A stretch of DNA of 64,000 bases. Origin: Piper betle (Eukaryota > Streptophyta > Magnoliopsida > Piperales > Piperaceae). Location of the stretch: NCBI GenBank assembly GCA_033002965.1, contig JAURVB010008882.1, forward strand, positions 1 through 64,000, read 5' to 3'. Both the position numbers and the translations under genes were made by a program. Below are positions 11,261 to 21,371 of this stretch, piece after piece. The notes under the pieces are model-generated. The model worked only from the letters and a program-made list of their open reading frames with translations, ran no database searches and had not been told where the DNA came from. Every line of letters starts with the position of its first letter. The first letter of the stretch is position 1.

Positions 11261-12784
11261 CTCGTCGCCTAATTACAATTTTCTCTTTTTTGTTCACCTT
11301 TCAAACGCCGTCCTCGCTGCGCATCGATAGATGTGAAATTACAATCCACTGTCGTTGTCGGCCCTGCACAAGAACGCTCGCCTGCCTTTCTCAGATACAA
11401 CATATAGGGGAAGGTGAGTAGATTGGCGACATTGAAAAAAGATACTTAAACAAGCTCTTCTATTTCAGCCATTGGATTTTAGCTAAAAGATGAAAAGAAG
11501 TCGAGCGCACAAAAGCTGTTTAAGGTCATGCATATACTCGCCAATCTCTTTGCGTAATTACCGGTCATAAAATAATAAGTATACTTATCAAACTGACTGA
11601 ATGATTGACAGGAATTGCTACAAAAACATGTTATCTCATTGATAGCAGGGATTATGTGTTGAATGCTAGAACATTCTTTGTAAAAAGAACAATGAAATTA
11701 ACAATATCTTAATATCCTGCTTTTTGAGCTCATTGATACATGTTGCTCCAAATTTTATTTTCAAAAACTTTTTTTCACAAGGAAACTTTTTAATTACAAA
11801 CTCACCCACCCAATTAGAAGTGTAAATAGTTTTGTTTTTCACTAAGGGAAGAAACAGATTTAAAAGTTCGATTATGACAAAAATTAAACCCAAAAACTCT
11901 GGTAAAAAACAGGGTGTCCCAGACCATTAGGTCCACAAGAACTTAGGCATTCACTCAAAGTCTATGAATCTGAATCTAACTCTGCTAACTTCTTGAATCA
12001 AACTCTACACATTCACTTAATAAGATTCCATAATTAATTTCCAAAATAAGTAATCAAGAGATTAATAATAGTAATCACCAAGACAAGAGGACCCACTGGC
12101 CACCGTGAGTCCACCTTACCCTCGTGGTAGGAAGTTTCAGAATTCAGTGGCTTATATAGCACGAAAAACATTGCCAGAAAATAACCTAATTCAGTACTCC
12201 CATGGCCGTCTTGACTCCCCTGCGTGATTCTCACGGGTAAAGTGTCCACCGACTTTTAGCACATAAAAGAAGTTCAGTCCCATAACCCACGACAACGCAA
12301 GGAAGAAAAGCATTTCAGTGGACAAAGGCCGGATTTTCTCTCAAGGTATGTTTAGTTATCCTTAAATTAAATTAAAAAAATAACAAATTTGGAGGCTAGA
12401 AATTTTCTTCGATTTTGATGTCTTAAAATATAGTCTAAAAAAATTCAATTTTATTCAAAGTAAATATGTGAAAACTTTACAAAATAATATTTTTTACTAA
12501 AAACAAAAAAAATTGAAAATTTTTTTGAGAGACACGTGCCTACATATGAAAAAAATTATTTTATTTTCATCTTATTTTCCATTATCTAAATATATAAATA
12601 AAATTTTTAAATTTTTTATGTCATTTATCACATTACACTTTCATTTAAAATAATTTCTTTTTCATTTATACTAATTTTATACAAACTAAGTAGACCCTTA
12701 AAATCTATCGTATGTACAAATAGACGCATGCATGTGACGATCAGGTGGGTCTAAAATAGATATGTGTGTATATATATATATATA
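11261..12784. other. no recognisable gene
   Basis: AT-rich sequence with a few short open frames (for example minus strand 12034-12249) that match nothing I know. No terminal or tandem repeats were noticed apart from a (TA)n run at about 12768-12788. Confidence 0.5.
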
Positions 12785-13348
12785 TATAATTTTGCTATGG
12801 TGCGCTGCAAATTTGGGCTGTTAGATCGCGATCCAACAGCCCAGCACACCCTTCCAAAATACACCCCCACACACCCACCGCCGCCTGTCCCAGCCGTCCA
12901 GTCGAGCCCGGCCGCTGCCAATGCGGCCGACCCTCGCCCCAGCTCGCCCGTCGGCATCCCCGGCCCCCCATCGACAGTCGGCCCCCTCCTCGGCGGCGGC
13001 CCCCTCTCGGCGTCGGCCCTCCGCCGCTCAAATCCGCCCCCTCCCGCCCCCGCATCTGGCTCACTGCCCCCCCGCCACCGCCCCTGCCCTCCCGCCACCG
13101 CCATCCGCCACCAACCCGTGCCCCAGGCGGATGGCAGTGGCGGGGGGGGGGTGGGGGGCGGTGGGCCGAGTCAGGGCAGGAGGGGGCGACTCGGAGGTGG
13201 CGGAGGGCCGAGGAGGGGGCCGCCGCCAAGGGGGGTTGGGGATGCCGGCAGAGCGACCTGGGGCGAGGGTCGGCTGCATGGGTTGTGGCCGGATGGCTAG
13301 GGCGGGCGGCGGTGATCCAACGGCCCAGATTGCAGCGCACCATAACAG

Positions 13349-13355
<7 letters not shown>
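12785..13355. mobile_element. M1, GC-rich inverted-repeat element in a TA microsatellite
   Basis: Inverted ends of about 40 bp: GCTATGGTGCGCTGCAA with TTTGGGCTGTT at the left (about 12794-12822), and at the right (13312-13350) an inverted copy with GCAGCGCACCATAACAGC. Each end sits directly in a TA run (12768-12788 and 13352-13417). A subterminal palindrome, GGGCTGTTAGATC / GATCCAACAGCCC, lies just inside the left end. The interior is C-rich; the proline- or glycine-rich open frames on both strands are composition artefacts. I cannot assign a superfamily. Insertion into TA tracts recalls the micron type of MITE. Confidence 0.7.

Positions 13356-13417
<62 letters not shown>
13352..13417. repeat. 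(AT)n microsatellite between M1 and M2
   Basis: About 33 AT dinucleotides. It is shared as the right boundary of M1 and the left boundary of M2. Confidence 0.95.
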
Positions 13418-13420
<3 letters not shown>

Positions 13421-15602
13421 CAGCGCTAGACTGCGCTGCCCTATATATGGTAGCGCAAATGCGCTGCCTATTGTAGGCCATCGGATCCTGATCCGACGGC
13501 CCACAATCAACTCCCACAATCACCCCCCCCAACTTTCAGCCTTTCCATCGCCGCCCCTGGCCCCCGCTTGCCGGTTGCCCCATGCCCCCATCCCACCGGC
13601 CGTCCCTGCCCCCGCCCTTGCCCCCACACCGTCGCTGCCCTTGCCGGCCTCCCTGCCCCCACCCAGCCCTGCCCTGCCCCAGCCCCGCCCAGCCCCTGGG
13701 TCGCCCCAGCCCCGCCCCCGCCCGTAGACCGCCCCTGCCACCCCTGGTCTGCCCCAGCCCTACCCCGCCCCTGCCCTGCTGGCCGCCCCAGCCCCCCGCC
13801 ACGTAGGCCGTCCCTGCCCCGCCGCTACGCCTGCCCTAGCAGCCCTCCCTTGCCCTCGCCCCGCCCCGCCCCAGCCCCCGCCCTCGCTGGTAGCCGCCGG
13901 GCGGGGACGGGCCAGAGGGGTGGTCGGCGGGGACGGGCGAGAGGGGTAGTCGGGATGGGCGAGGTCGCTGGCGGTGAGGTGGCGCGAGAAACAGAGGGGG
14001 GGGGTGAGAAACAGGGGAGGGTAATATGGTAATAAAAATTTTACTCGATCACATTCGAGCCAAATTTTTATTACAAAATAAATTTAAAAAGAAATAAAAT
14101 AATTTCATAATAAAAATTTAACTCAGAATCGACTCCGAGTCATAACTTGAGTTAATACTATAAAATAAATTTTAAAAATATAAATAAATTTTAAAAATAT
14201 AAAATAAATTTGTAATAAAAATTTAACGCGATTCGCACGAGATCGAGGCAATATTATGAAATAAATTAAAAAAATAAATTTTTTTATAAATAAATACTTG
14301 ATTCGATCTCGCACAAGATCGATTCAATATTACGAAATAAATTTAAAAAAATAAAATAATTTTGTAATAAAAACTTTATTTCGTCCCCACAAGAGACCAG
14401 CGCCACACATTTCCCACCAGGCCCATCCAGGCCCGAGGCGGTGACATTGTTGGCCAGCGGGCTGCCGACCGCAAGGTCGCTGGCAGGGGTGGCACGCCAA
14501 AACAAATGAGGACGAAATTAGGGAGAGTATTTTTGTAATAAAAATTTTACTTAATCGAACTCGAGTTAAAATAATTTATTACGGAATTATTCTATTTTTT
14601 TAAAATTTATTTTGTAATAAAAATTTATTCAGTAATAAAGTTATTTTGTAATAAAAACTTGACTCGGTCCTGCACATGATTGAGTCAAGTTTTTATTACA
14701 AAATTATCTTATATTTTTCAAATTTATTTCATATTATTGACTTGATCTCGACTCGTGTTAAGTTTTTATTACGAAATTATTTTTTAAACAAATATTCAAT
14801 AATATTAATTTGACTCCAGTCGAGATAGGGATCGAGTCAAGTTTTTATTTTATAATATTTTATTTTATGGTTTTGTATTTTTAAAAAAATTTAAAAATTA
14901 TTGTGAAATAAATTAAAAATATAAAATAATATTTTTTAATTTGACTTCTGTCGAGATCAGGGAGACGACGCGAGGGTGGGCAGGGGAGACGGTGCGGGGC
15001 GGGGGGCAGGGGCGACGAGAGGGGGTCAGGGCGGCAAGAGGCGGAGCCTGGGTTGGTGGGGGTTAGGGGGCAGCGGGCGTGGGGGGGCGCGGGGCAGGGT
15101 GTGGGTGGCGGCAAGGAGGTGGTCGGCAAGCAGCGGCGTTAGCGAAGAGCGAATCAAATTTTTATTTTATATTATTTTATTTTAAAATTTTATTTTATAA
15201 AATTAACTTGAGTCATGAGCAAGTCAAGTTTTTATTTTATTATATTTTATTTTTAAAATTTATTTCGTAAATTTGACTCAAGTTAGGAACGAGTCAAATT
15301 TTTATTACGAAAATGCCATCGCTCCTTCTTTCCCGGTGTTTTGTCGCGCCACCGCCGGCGGTGAAGCAGGTGACACCGGCGTGGAGGTGGCTAGTGCAAC
15401 AGACGGCAGGGAGGAACTTGGTCGACGGGCGGGGAGGCGACGGGGGTGGGGGCGGAAAGGCTGAAAGTTGGGGGGGGTGGTGATTGTAGGCCATCAGATC
15501 AGGATCCGATGGCCCACAATAGGTAGATCCGACGGCCCACAATAGGTAGTGCATTTGCGCTGTCATATATAGGGCAGCGCATTGTAGCACTGCCCTACAT
15601 AT
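13414..15602. mobile_element. M2, 2.2-kb inverted-repeat element in TA microsatellites
   Basis: The ends are inverted over about 150 bp. At the left lie GGGCAGCGC-TAGACT-GCGCTGCCC (itself a hairpin, 13418-13441), a GCGCAAATGCGCTGCC block, GGCCATCGGATC / GATCCGACGGCCC, and then CCCCAACTTTCAGCCTTTCC. At the right the same blocks appear inverted at 15445-15602. Both ends abut TA runs, as in M1, and M1 and M2 share the subterminal GGGCCGT..GATC..GATC..ACGGCCC palindrome. C-rich (13500-13900) and G-rich (14950-15120, 15330-15480) blocks flank an AT-rich array. No transposase is visible. Confidence 0.7.
14031..15320. repeat. array of ACTCGAG-type palindromic modules inside M2
   Basis: About ten imperfect copies of a unit with a palindromic CTCGA core (for example ACTCGATCTCG..CGAGATCGA, TTGACTCAAGTT..ACGAGTCAA) separated by TTTTTATTACAAAATAATTT-like spacers. 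Spacing varies from about 70 to 140 bp. A GC-rich insert occupies about 14390-14510. The same module occurs singly at 10386, 21782, 32152, 37110 and 61411. Confidence 0.65.
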
Positions 15603-16171
15603 ATATATATATATATAAACGAATTATATTTTCCTACCTGTATTTTGTCATACCCAATCCTTTGTGGTTGATACAAAAAAATTAAATCATATAAATTTTA
15701 AATTAATTTTTTATATATATTAAGTTTAAATTAATCATAATTACCTTGAAGCAAGTCTTACAGCCTTATTATTTCTCCCATATGTAAATTTTTTTCCTAA
15801 AAGGGAAAATTAATTGTGTATGAAGTACCTGGGTGAAAGGTAACGGTGATTATTTTGTGATGTTACTTTGATGTGGCAACCAAATCATCATCACGGTGGT
15901 GAAAATAAGGTTGTGTACAGATAGGAAAGGCTTGTCACCTTGATGGAAGGGCTGAAAATTCATCTCTACAAGTGCGAAAACCTTGAGTCTCTTCCACAAA
16001 GATCAACGTCAACAGTAGGCCGCTCACTGTCATTGAGTGCAGCTGATTTTCATCAGTTTTCCACGTAACGAAGATTCTTCTTCACGGCAGTAGGAAGACT
16101 TCCAATCCCTTCCCAAATTAAAGCTGTAATCATAATGTTATTGACTATAGCTAAAATGGAATGGTATGAAG
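15603..16171. other. upstream region of the lectin receptor kinase
   Basis: No coding sequence or repeat recognised. It probably contains the promoter of the downstream gene. Confidence 0.5.
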
Positions 16172-16178
16172 TATATTA
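16172..16178 (+). promoter_or_regulatory. possible TATA element
   Basis: TATATTA lies 50 bases upstream of the chosen start codon. If this is the core promoter, translation must start at 16228 and not at the earlier in-frame ATG at 16135, which would lie upstream of the transcript. Confidence 0.4.
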
Positions 16179-16227
16179 TCCTCACTCGCAAAGCCTGGCT
16201 GCCAGCCATCCCTCTTCATTTGCAATC

Positions 16228-18348
16228 ATGGCGACTGGCACATCTTCTTTTCTTCTTCATTGTTTTGCAACCATCTTTCTCCTCAGCCATCTAACACATC
16301 TTGCATATTCAACCTGCTTCAGTTTTCCTGATTCTGACTTATCTAAAATACAATTGCAAGGTGATGCCTCCATTTCAAAGAGCAGCATTCAGCTGACCCA
16401 GAACCTGCAAGATCATCAGAAGAAGGACAGCTGCGGACGAGCTATATACAACGAGCCTGTTCATCTTTGGGATTCAGGCTCCTCGGCAGTTGCGGATTTC
16501 GCCACCAACTTCACCTTTGTCATGAGGAAACCAAATAAATCTACAGACTTCTCTGGCGATGGCATAGCTTTCTTCATCGCACCAAATGGGTCTGAATTAC
16601 CGCATCTAATTGGGGGGTCCCTTGGCCTGTTCAGTGATCCAAACAATGTCAGCCTGACTACATTACAAGTGCCGACCATTGCAGTGGAGTTGGATACATA
16701 CAGCAACAGTTGGGATCCAGCAGGCGAGATTGGTCCCAATCATGATCATGTAGGAATTGATGTCAATTCAATCAAATCTCGATGGACCAATTTTACACCT
16801 CCATTGAGCAGTAAAATAGGCCATGATAAAATCGGTAAGGCATTCATCGATTACAATGCAAGCACTAATGAGTTAAGTATTTACTTGTCTTTCAACGAAG
16901 AGCCAATTGAAGCAAACGGCCCCATCCTCACCGGTGCTGTTAATTTGAGTCTTCTAATGCCTGAATGGGTGGGTGTGGGCTTCTCTGCTTCAACAGGATT
17001 TTATGAAGAGAGCCACGAAATTCTTTCCTGGGAATTTAGTTCCAACCTAGAGAGCAAAATCCCATTGCACAGTAATACTAGTCCTAGTCCTAGTCCTAGT
17101 CCTAGTCCGGGGATTGACCACGCAAACAGAAACAAAAGTACGGCTGAAGGAAGCCCAAATCCAATTCCTGAAACGAAGGATACGAAAGAAAAGAAGAAGA
17201 CCATAACATTGGTAGTACTTGTATGTTTCCTAGCAGCAATCGGCGGCATCTTTGCGCTAGTTTGGCTTATACTATGGCGTAAGAAAGCTAAACGAGGGAG
17301 AGATCAAAGCACCATGGGCGTTGAATCAACTGTCAGTGACGAATGTGAGCAAGAAGGTGGCCCAAGAAGGTTCTCTTTTAATGATTTATCTGCAGCCACA
17401 AATGATTTCTCAGATGATGGGCTCCTTGGGAAGGGTGGATTTGGAAGTGTCCATGAAGGTTTCATGTTTATCAATAATTTAAACACTCCAGTCGCTGTGA
17501 AGAGGCTCTCCAAGGAGTCAAGACAGGGAAGGAAAGAGTTTGTCTCCGAGGTGAAAGCCATCAGCCGGCTGAGGCACAAGAATTTGGTAAAGCTCATTGG
17601 CTGGTGTCATGAACGAGGCGAGTTTCTCCTGGTTTACCAGTTCATGCCAAATGGTAGCCTCGACACTCATCTCTTTGGCAGTAGGCAGCCACTTCCATGG
17701 CGAAACAGGGAAAAAATCATTCAAGGATTAGCCTCCGCCTTGCTTTACCTTCATGAAGGCGGAGACGAGTGTGTCTTGCACAGGGACATAAAATCAAGTA
17801 ATGTCATGCTGGACTCCAACTTCAATGCAAAGTTGGGGGATTTTGGGTTGGCCAGGTTGGTAGACCATGACCAAGAAGGAGCCCAAACATCTTTCTTGGG
17901 CGGTTCTTATGGATATCTTGCTCCCGAGTGCTTCTCTACTCTCAAAACCACGAAGGAATCTGATATTTATAGCTTCGGCATTGTGGCTTTGGAAGTTGCT
18001 TGTGGGAGGAGGCCAATCGAACCTCAAGCAGTGGGCAAAGCTGTGCTGGTGGAGTGGGTGTGGAGTCTATACGGAATGGGGAGTGTTTTTGAAGCAGCTG
18101 ATGCGAGACTAACTGGTGATTTCGATGAAGATCAGATGATGCGCCTCATAATAACAGGGTTATGGTGTGCACACCCAGATCCTGATATGCGGCCCTCCAT
18201 TCAACAAGTGATGAGCATTCTCCTCTTCAAAGCTCCTCTTCCCAATCTTCCTCCGCAATTGCCTATGCCCGAATATCGCCCGACTAAATTCTCAAATGGT
18301 TGCACGCCATCAAATGCTGGGCTTAGTCAGAACAATAATATAGTCTGA
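16228..18348 (+). CDS. L-type lectin receptor-like kinase
   Basis: A 706-residue, intronless plasma-membrane receptor kinase. The frame is open from 16135, but the ATG at 16228 has A at -3 and G at +4 and begins a clear signal peptide (about residues 1-28), so it is preferred. A legume-type lectin domain (about 29-270) carries the metal-site segments ELDTY and, after a short gap, HDHVGID, and the late WVGVGFSASTG strand. A Pro-Ser linker, a basic stop and one membrane span (about 326-349) follow. The kinase domain (about 382-660) has GKGGFGSV (401-408), the ATP-binding lysine in VAVKRL (K425), HRDIKSSN (catalytic D520), DFGLA (D538) and an intact APE motif. It therefore looks active and is of the RD type. 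The layout matches plant LecRKs, close to class IX, which act in defence and stress signalling; ligand and subclass cannot be fixed here. No frame damage is seen. Confidence 0.95.
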   Translation: MATGTSSFLLHCFATIFLLSHLTHLAYSTCFSFPDSDLSKIQLQGDASISKSSIQLTQNLQDHQKKDSCGRAIYNEPVHLWDSGSSAVADFATNFTFVMRKPNKSTDFSGDGIAFFIAPNGSELPHLIGGSLGLFSDPNNVSLTTLQVPTIAVELDTYSNSWDPAGEIGPNHDHVGIDVNSIKSRWTNFTPPLSSKIGHDKIGKAFIDYNASTNELSIYLSFNEEPIEANGPILTGAVNLSLLMPEWVGVGFSASTGFYEESHEILSWEFSSNLESKIPLHSNTSPSPSPSPSPGIDHANRNKSTAEGSPNPIPETKDTKEKKKTITLVVLVCFLAAIGGIFALVWLILWRKKAKRGRDQSTMGVESTVSDECEQEGGPRRFSFNDLSAATNDFSDDGLLGKGGFGSVHEGFMFINNLNTPVAVKRLSKESRQGRKEFVSEVKAISRLRHKNLVKLIGWCHERGEFLLVYQFMPNGSLDTHLFGSRQPLPWRNREKIIQGLASALLYLHEGGDECVLHRDIKSSNVMLDSNFNAKLGDFGLARLVDHDQEGAQTSFLGGSYGYLAPECFSTLKTTKESDIYSFGIVALEVACGRRPIEPQAVGKAVLVEWVWSLYGMGSVFEAADARLTGDFDEDQMMRLIITGLWCAHPDPDMRPSIQQVMSILLFKAPLPNLPPQLPMPEYRPTKFSNGCTPSNAGLSQNNNIV

Positions 18349-18999
18349 GTTGACATTTGCGAGTTATATATCAAATTAGGAAGCAATTTGTGGTGCGCTT
18401 GCTGTAGAATGCCAATGAGTGCAAGAGATTTGGTAATTAGTTTCGTCAGGTTGCATACATGTGTACTAATGTATTTCATTTTACTACCGGAGTCGCTTTC
18501 ATGTAGAATTGGATGCCTTTGATCTTTATATTATGTCAAAAGCTTGGATCGTTATAACAATTGTTAACAAAGCTTTGATCCTTGGCTGCCTAAGATGATT
18601 GTAATAGTAAAAGTTCATCATACTCCATTGATTTTCATCATCCTGCATTGATTTTGTAATAGCTAATATTTTCACTTTTATTTTCATAGTATTTGAAGTG
18701 TGGTGATATTTTTTGAGAAATTATTATGACATACTTAATAATTTCAATTGGGGATAAAACTTTTCTTTGTACCTGTGCCATTGATTATATATAGTATATT
18801 AAGTTATTAACGTTAAATAGTTGATTTTACTTGGTATAAGTTGATAGATCAACCTCTTACGAAAATGGCAGGTGACAGTAATTGGCTAGATAAAATTGGA
18901 AGAAATAAGTAAATTCACGAGTGAAATTTTCTAAGGGACAAGTGGACATGATCATATTTGAGCCAAGTCCAGATTAATATTGTTCGATGTACTTATCTA
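18349..18999. other. 3' flank of the lectin receptor kinase
   Basis: AT-rich downstream sequence with no canonical AATAAA close to the stop and no other gene. Confidence 0.5.
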
Positions 19000-21365
19000 T
19001 AAATATAAGCTGAATGTTGAGCCGAATTTATGATAATTATCATTTTGATTTCTCTGAGTATTCCAAACATATCATGAGAAATTCAAGGACCTATATTGGA
19101 ATATTTCAACTTGAACCAGCTCAAGAAAAAAAGGACTATAATGTTTCAGGAAGCAAAAGTCTTAAGACGAAAGGGATTGTTGGTTATGTGATTGTAATGA
19201 TGCCTTGGTAAAGAAAATCATGTCTAGTCAACTATAAAGAAGCCTCTTTGCAACCTCCTTATTTCTAAAAAGTATATACCTCAGCCTAGGAAGTGTTTTG
19301 ATATAAAACTTTCTATATTTATAGAAGACATAAGGATCTTTTCAACACTTCAAGAAACAATCATATTCAACTTCTCTGAAAGAATTTATGGCATTTTAAA
19401 TTCGGGAGAAACGTTGACAAGTTTTTTGGCAGATAGATCATGGGAACGATTGGTAAAACCATTGGCAACCTATCACTTTTCACAAGAAAACTGCGACATT
19501 ATACGAAAATTCAAAGATTATATCTTTCAAGTTGCATAGCATTTTATGCTGAAATTTTAGAAAATGATAGATGACATTCTGAAGTTTAATCGGTGAAAAG
19601 AATCACTCAATTTGGAGCACTATAGACCGAGATGATAGCTTCTATATTTATGTTAAAAAATCAGTCTTCAATGGACGATCGACAGATCATTCGGCAATCA
19701 AACCATGCCCAATTGTAGAGAAACTAGTTGTCAGAGATGCTAATAGGGAAGATTCAAAAGTATGATGCCTTGCTTTTATTTCAAAGATGTTCTTGGCTAT
19801 AAATAGGGCCTTATGAGAGTGTTTTTAGAGAACTCTTAAGAGGTTTGAAGTATGGAGCACTATTTGTTATATTATATTACTTGTGAACCTCTTATGATTA
19901 TATTTTCACATTTAAGGTATTGTACTGGCTTAAGGCAAGTTGTAACGACCCGGCCCAAATTGCAACGTAATGGACTTAAATTATTTTTTAAAATAATTAA
20001 CCCAAGTTAAAGGTCTATAGTCCATTCTCACATATAAACATGATCTTCTCCCAGTAGGTATTAGATGTGGGACTAAGTTGATAGATCTCACAATCCACCC
20101 ACCTTAGAAATTTTCGTCCCTGAAATTCCTACCCTTGGTCCGTTGCTAGCCCCATCCCACGACCTTATTTTGGCCCATTACCGATAGCCTAGCCAATGTC
20201 CCTAGTTCAGCCCACCATCAGTCCAACCCACCATCTAACACGTAACCAGGTTACTCTGATACCATTTGTAACAATCTGGTCCAAAGTGCAACATGATGGG
20301 CTAAGTCATTTCTTAAAAAGTGGTTAACCAAATTTAAAGTTCTATATATAGTTCATTCCCACTTATAAACAAGATCTTCTCTCAATATGTATTAGATGTG
20401 GGACTAAGTTGAAGGATCTCACACAAGTGTACTGAAGGCCTGGTAAAGTAACTTTTCACATGTTGAGCAATTTGTTGTAAACTCTTAGTGTGTTAGGAAT
20501 GTGTGAGAGCATCTTGGCTTAAGTGTATGCAAGAAAGATGCTTTCTTGAAGATGCTTTCATGAACTTGAAGGCAGTTGACTTCTTGGCTCAAGGCTTGAG
20601 TTGGATAAAGAGTTGTTGGCTTATTGGCTTCAGTATGGTAAGAGGAACTTGGTGTGACCTCTAGGTGGGAGTTAGGGGGTTTCTTGGCTCAAGCATTGGA
20701 AAAAAACTGGTTTGTGTCCAAGGTTTGGAGGCTGTTTTCTTCTTAGCTCAAAGCTTTGGGTTGGATATGGAGTTGGTCCCTTGGCTCTAAGGGAAGCTTG
20801 AGAAGAAGAATTGGTGCTTCCATAGTTATAAACCACTAGGGTATTAGAGGGGTGTGGAAGTTTCTTTGGCTCTAGGTGGGGTGGGAAGTTGTGAAAGAAG
20901 TTGTCTTATAAAGTCTACAAGTTGTGCCATATTAACGGAAGTGAAGACCTATCCAACCAAATGACACAATGGCTTAGAAGAGAAGAGTAGGATTTTCAAA
21001 CCTCATAAAAAATTTTGTGTCTCATGTGTATTATTTTCTCCATCCTTTCTCTTGTTTTTAATTACTTAGTTTACTTGTGTAAATTCTACTCAATACTCTT
21101 GTGTTTGACTTGTTCGCTAGAGAGTATTGAGTGAGTAAGATCTAAACCTCATAATGCTTTTGCATAGTTATACTTGTTTGCCAAATCTTGAGTCTATTGT
21201 AATGGATTCATATTTGATTGATTTACTAGTCACTTAGGGTCTATTTGCGCAAATTATAATTGATTCAATCACTTATATAGGTTGTCAAGTTTGCCAAAAC
21301 TTCTGTCAAACCTCAATTCACCTCATGCATGGATTGAACAATGATATTATAGTTGTGAAAGTTAT
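19000..21365 (+). repeat. D-type LTR-like fragment (D1), interrupted by TRIM-2
   Basis: It resembles the D2 and D3 copies at 46522-48583: a TATAAATAG box (19798-19805 here), a following 5'-leader-like segment with many ATTGGCT and TTGGAG words, and a block with AAGACCTATCCAAC near 20951. The left boundary is uncertain. It is cut at 21365 by the start of LTR B1. No coding region is visible. Confidence 0.5.
19941..20423 (-). mobile_element. TRIM retrotransposon (TRIM-2)
   Basis: Direct terminal repeats lie at 19941-20092 and 20267-20423, each starting TGTAAC and ending ATCTCACA, with shared TATTAGATGTGGGACTAAGTTG. A perfect 5-bp target duplication, CAAGT, flanks them (19936-19940 and 20424-20428). 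Just left of the second LTR, CTCTGATACCA is the reverse complement of a TGGTATCAGAG primer site. Just right of the first LTR is a pyrimidine-rich stretch, a polypurine tract on the other strand. The element therefore reads on the minus strand. Its interior of about 170 bp is non-coding. The LTRs differ at many sites, so it is not recent. Confidence 0.9.
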
Positions 21366-21371
21366 TGTAAA

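Noticed and set aside
12751..14032. Proline-, glycine- and arginine-rich open frames on both strands
   Set aside because: Low-complexity GC-rich interiors of M1 and M2 leave all frames open; no domain is visible.
16135..16227. 31-residue N-terminal extension of the receptor kinase
   Set aside because: It would bury the signal peptide, and the downstream ATG has a much better context and TATA spacing.
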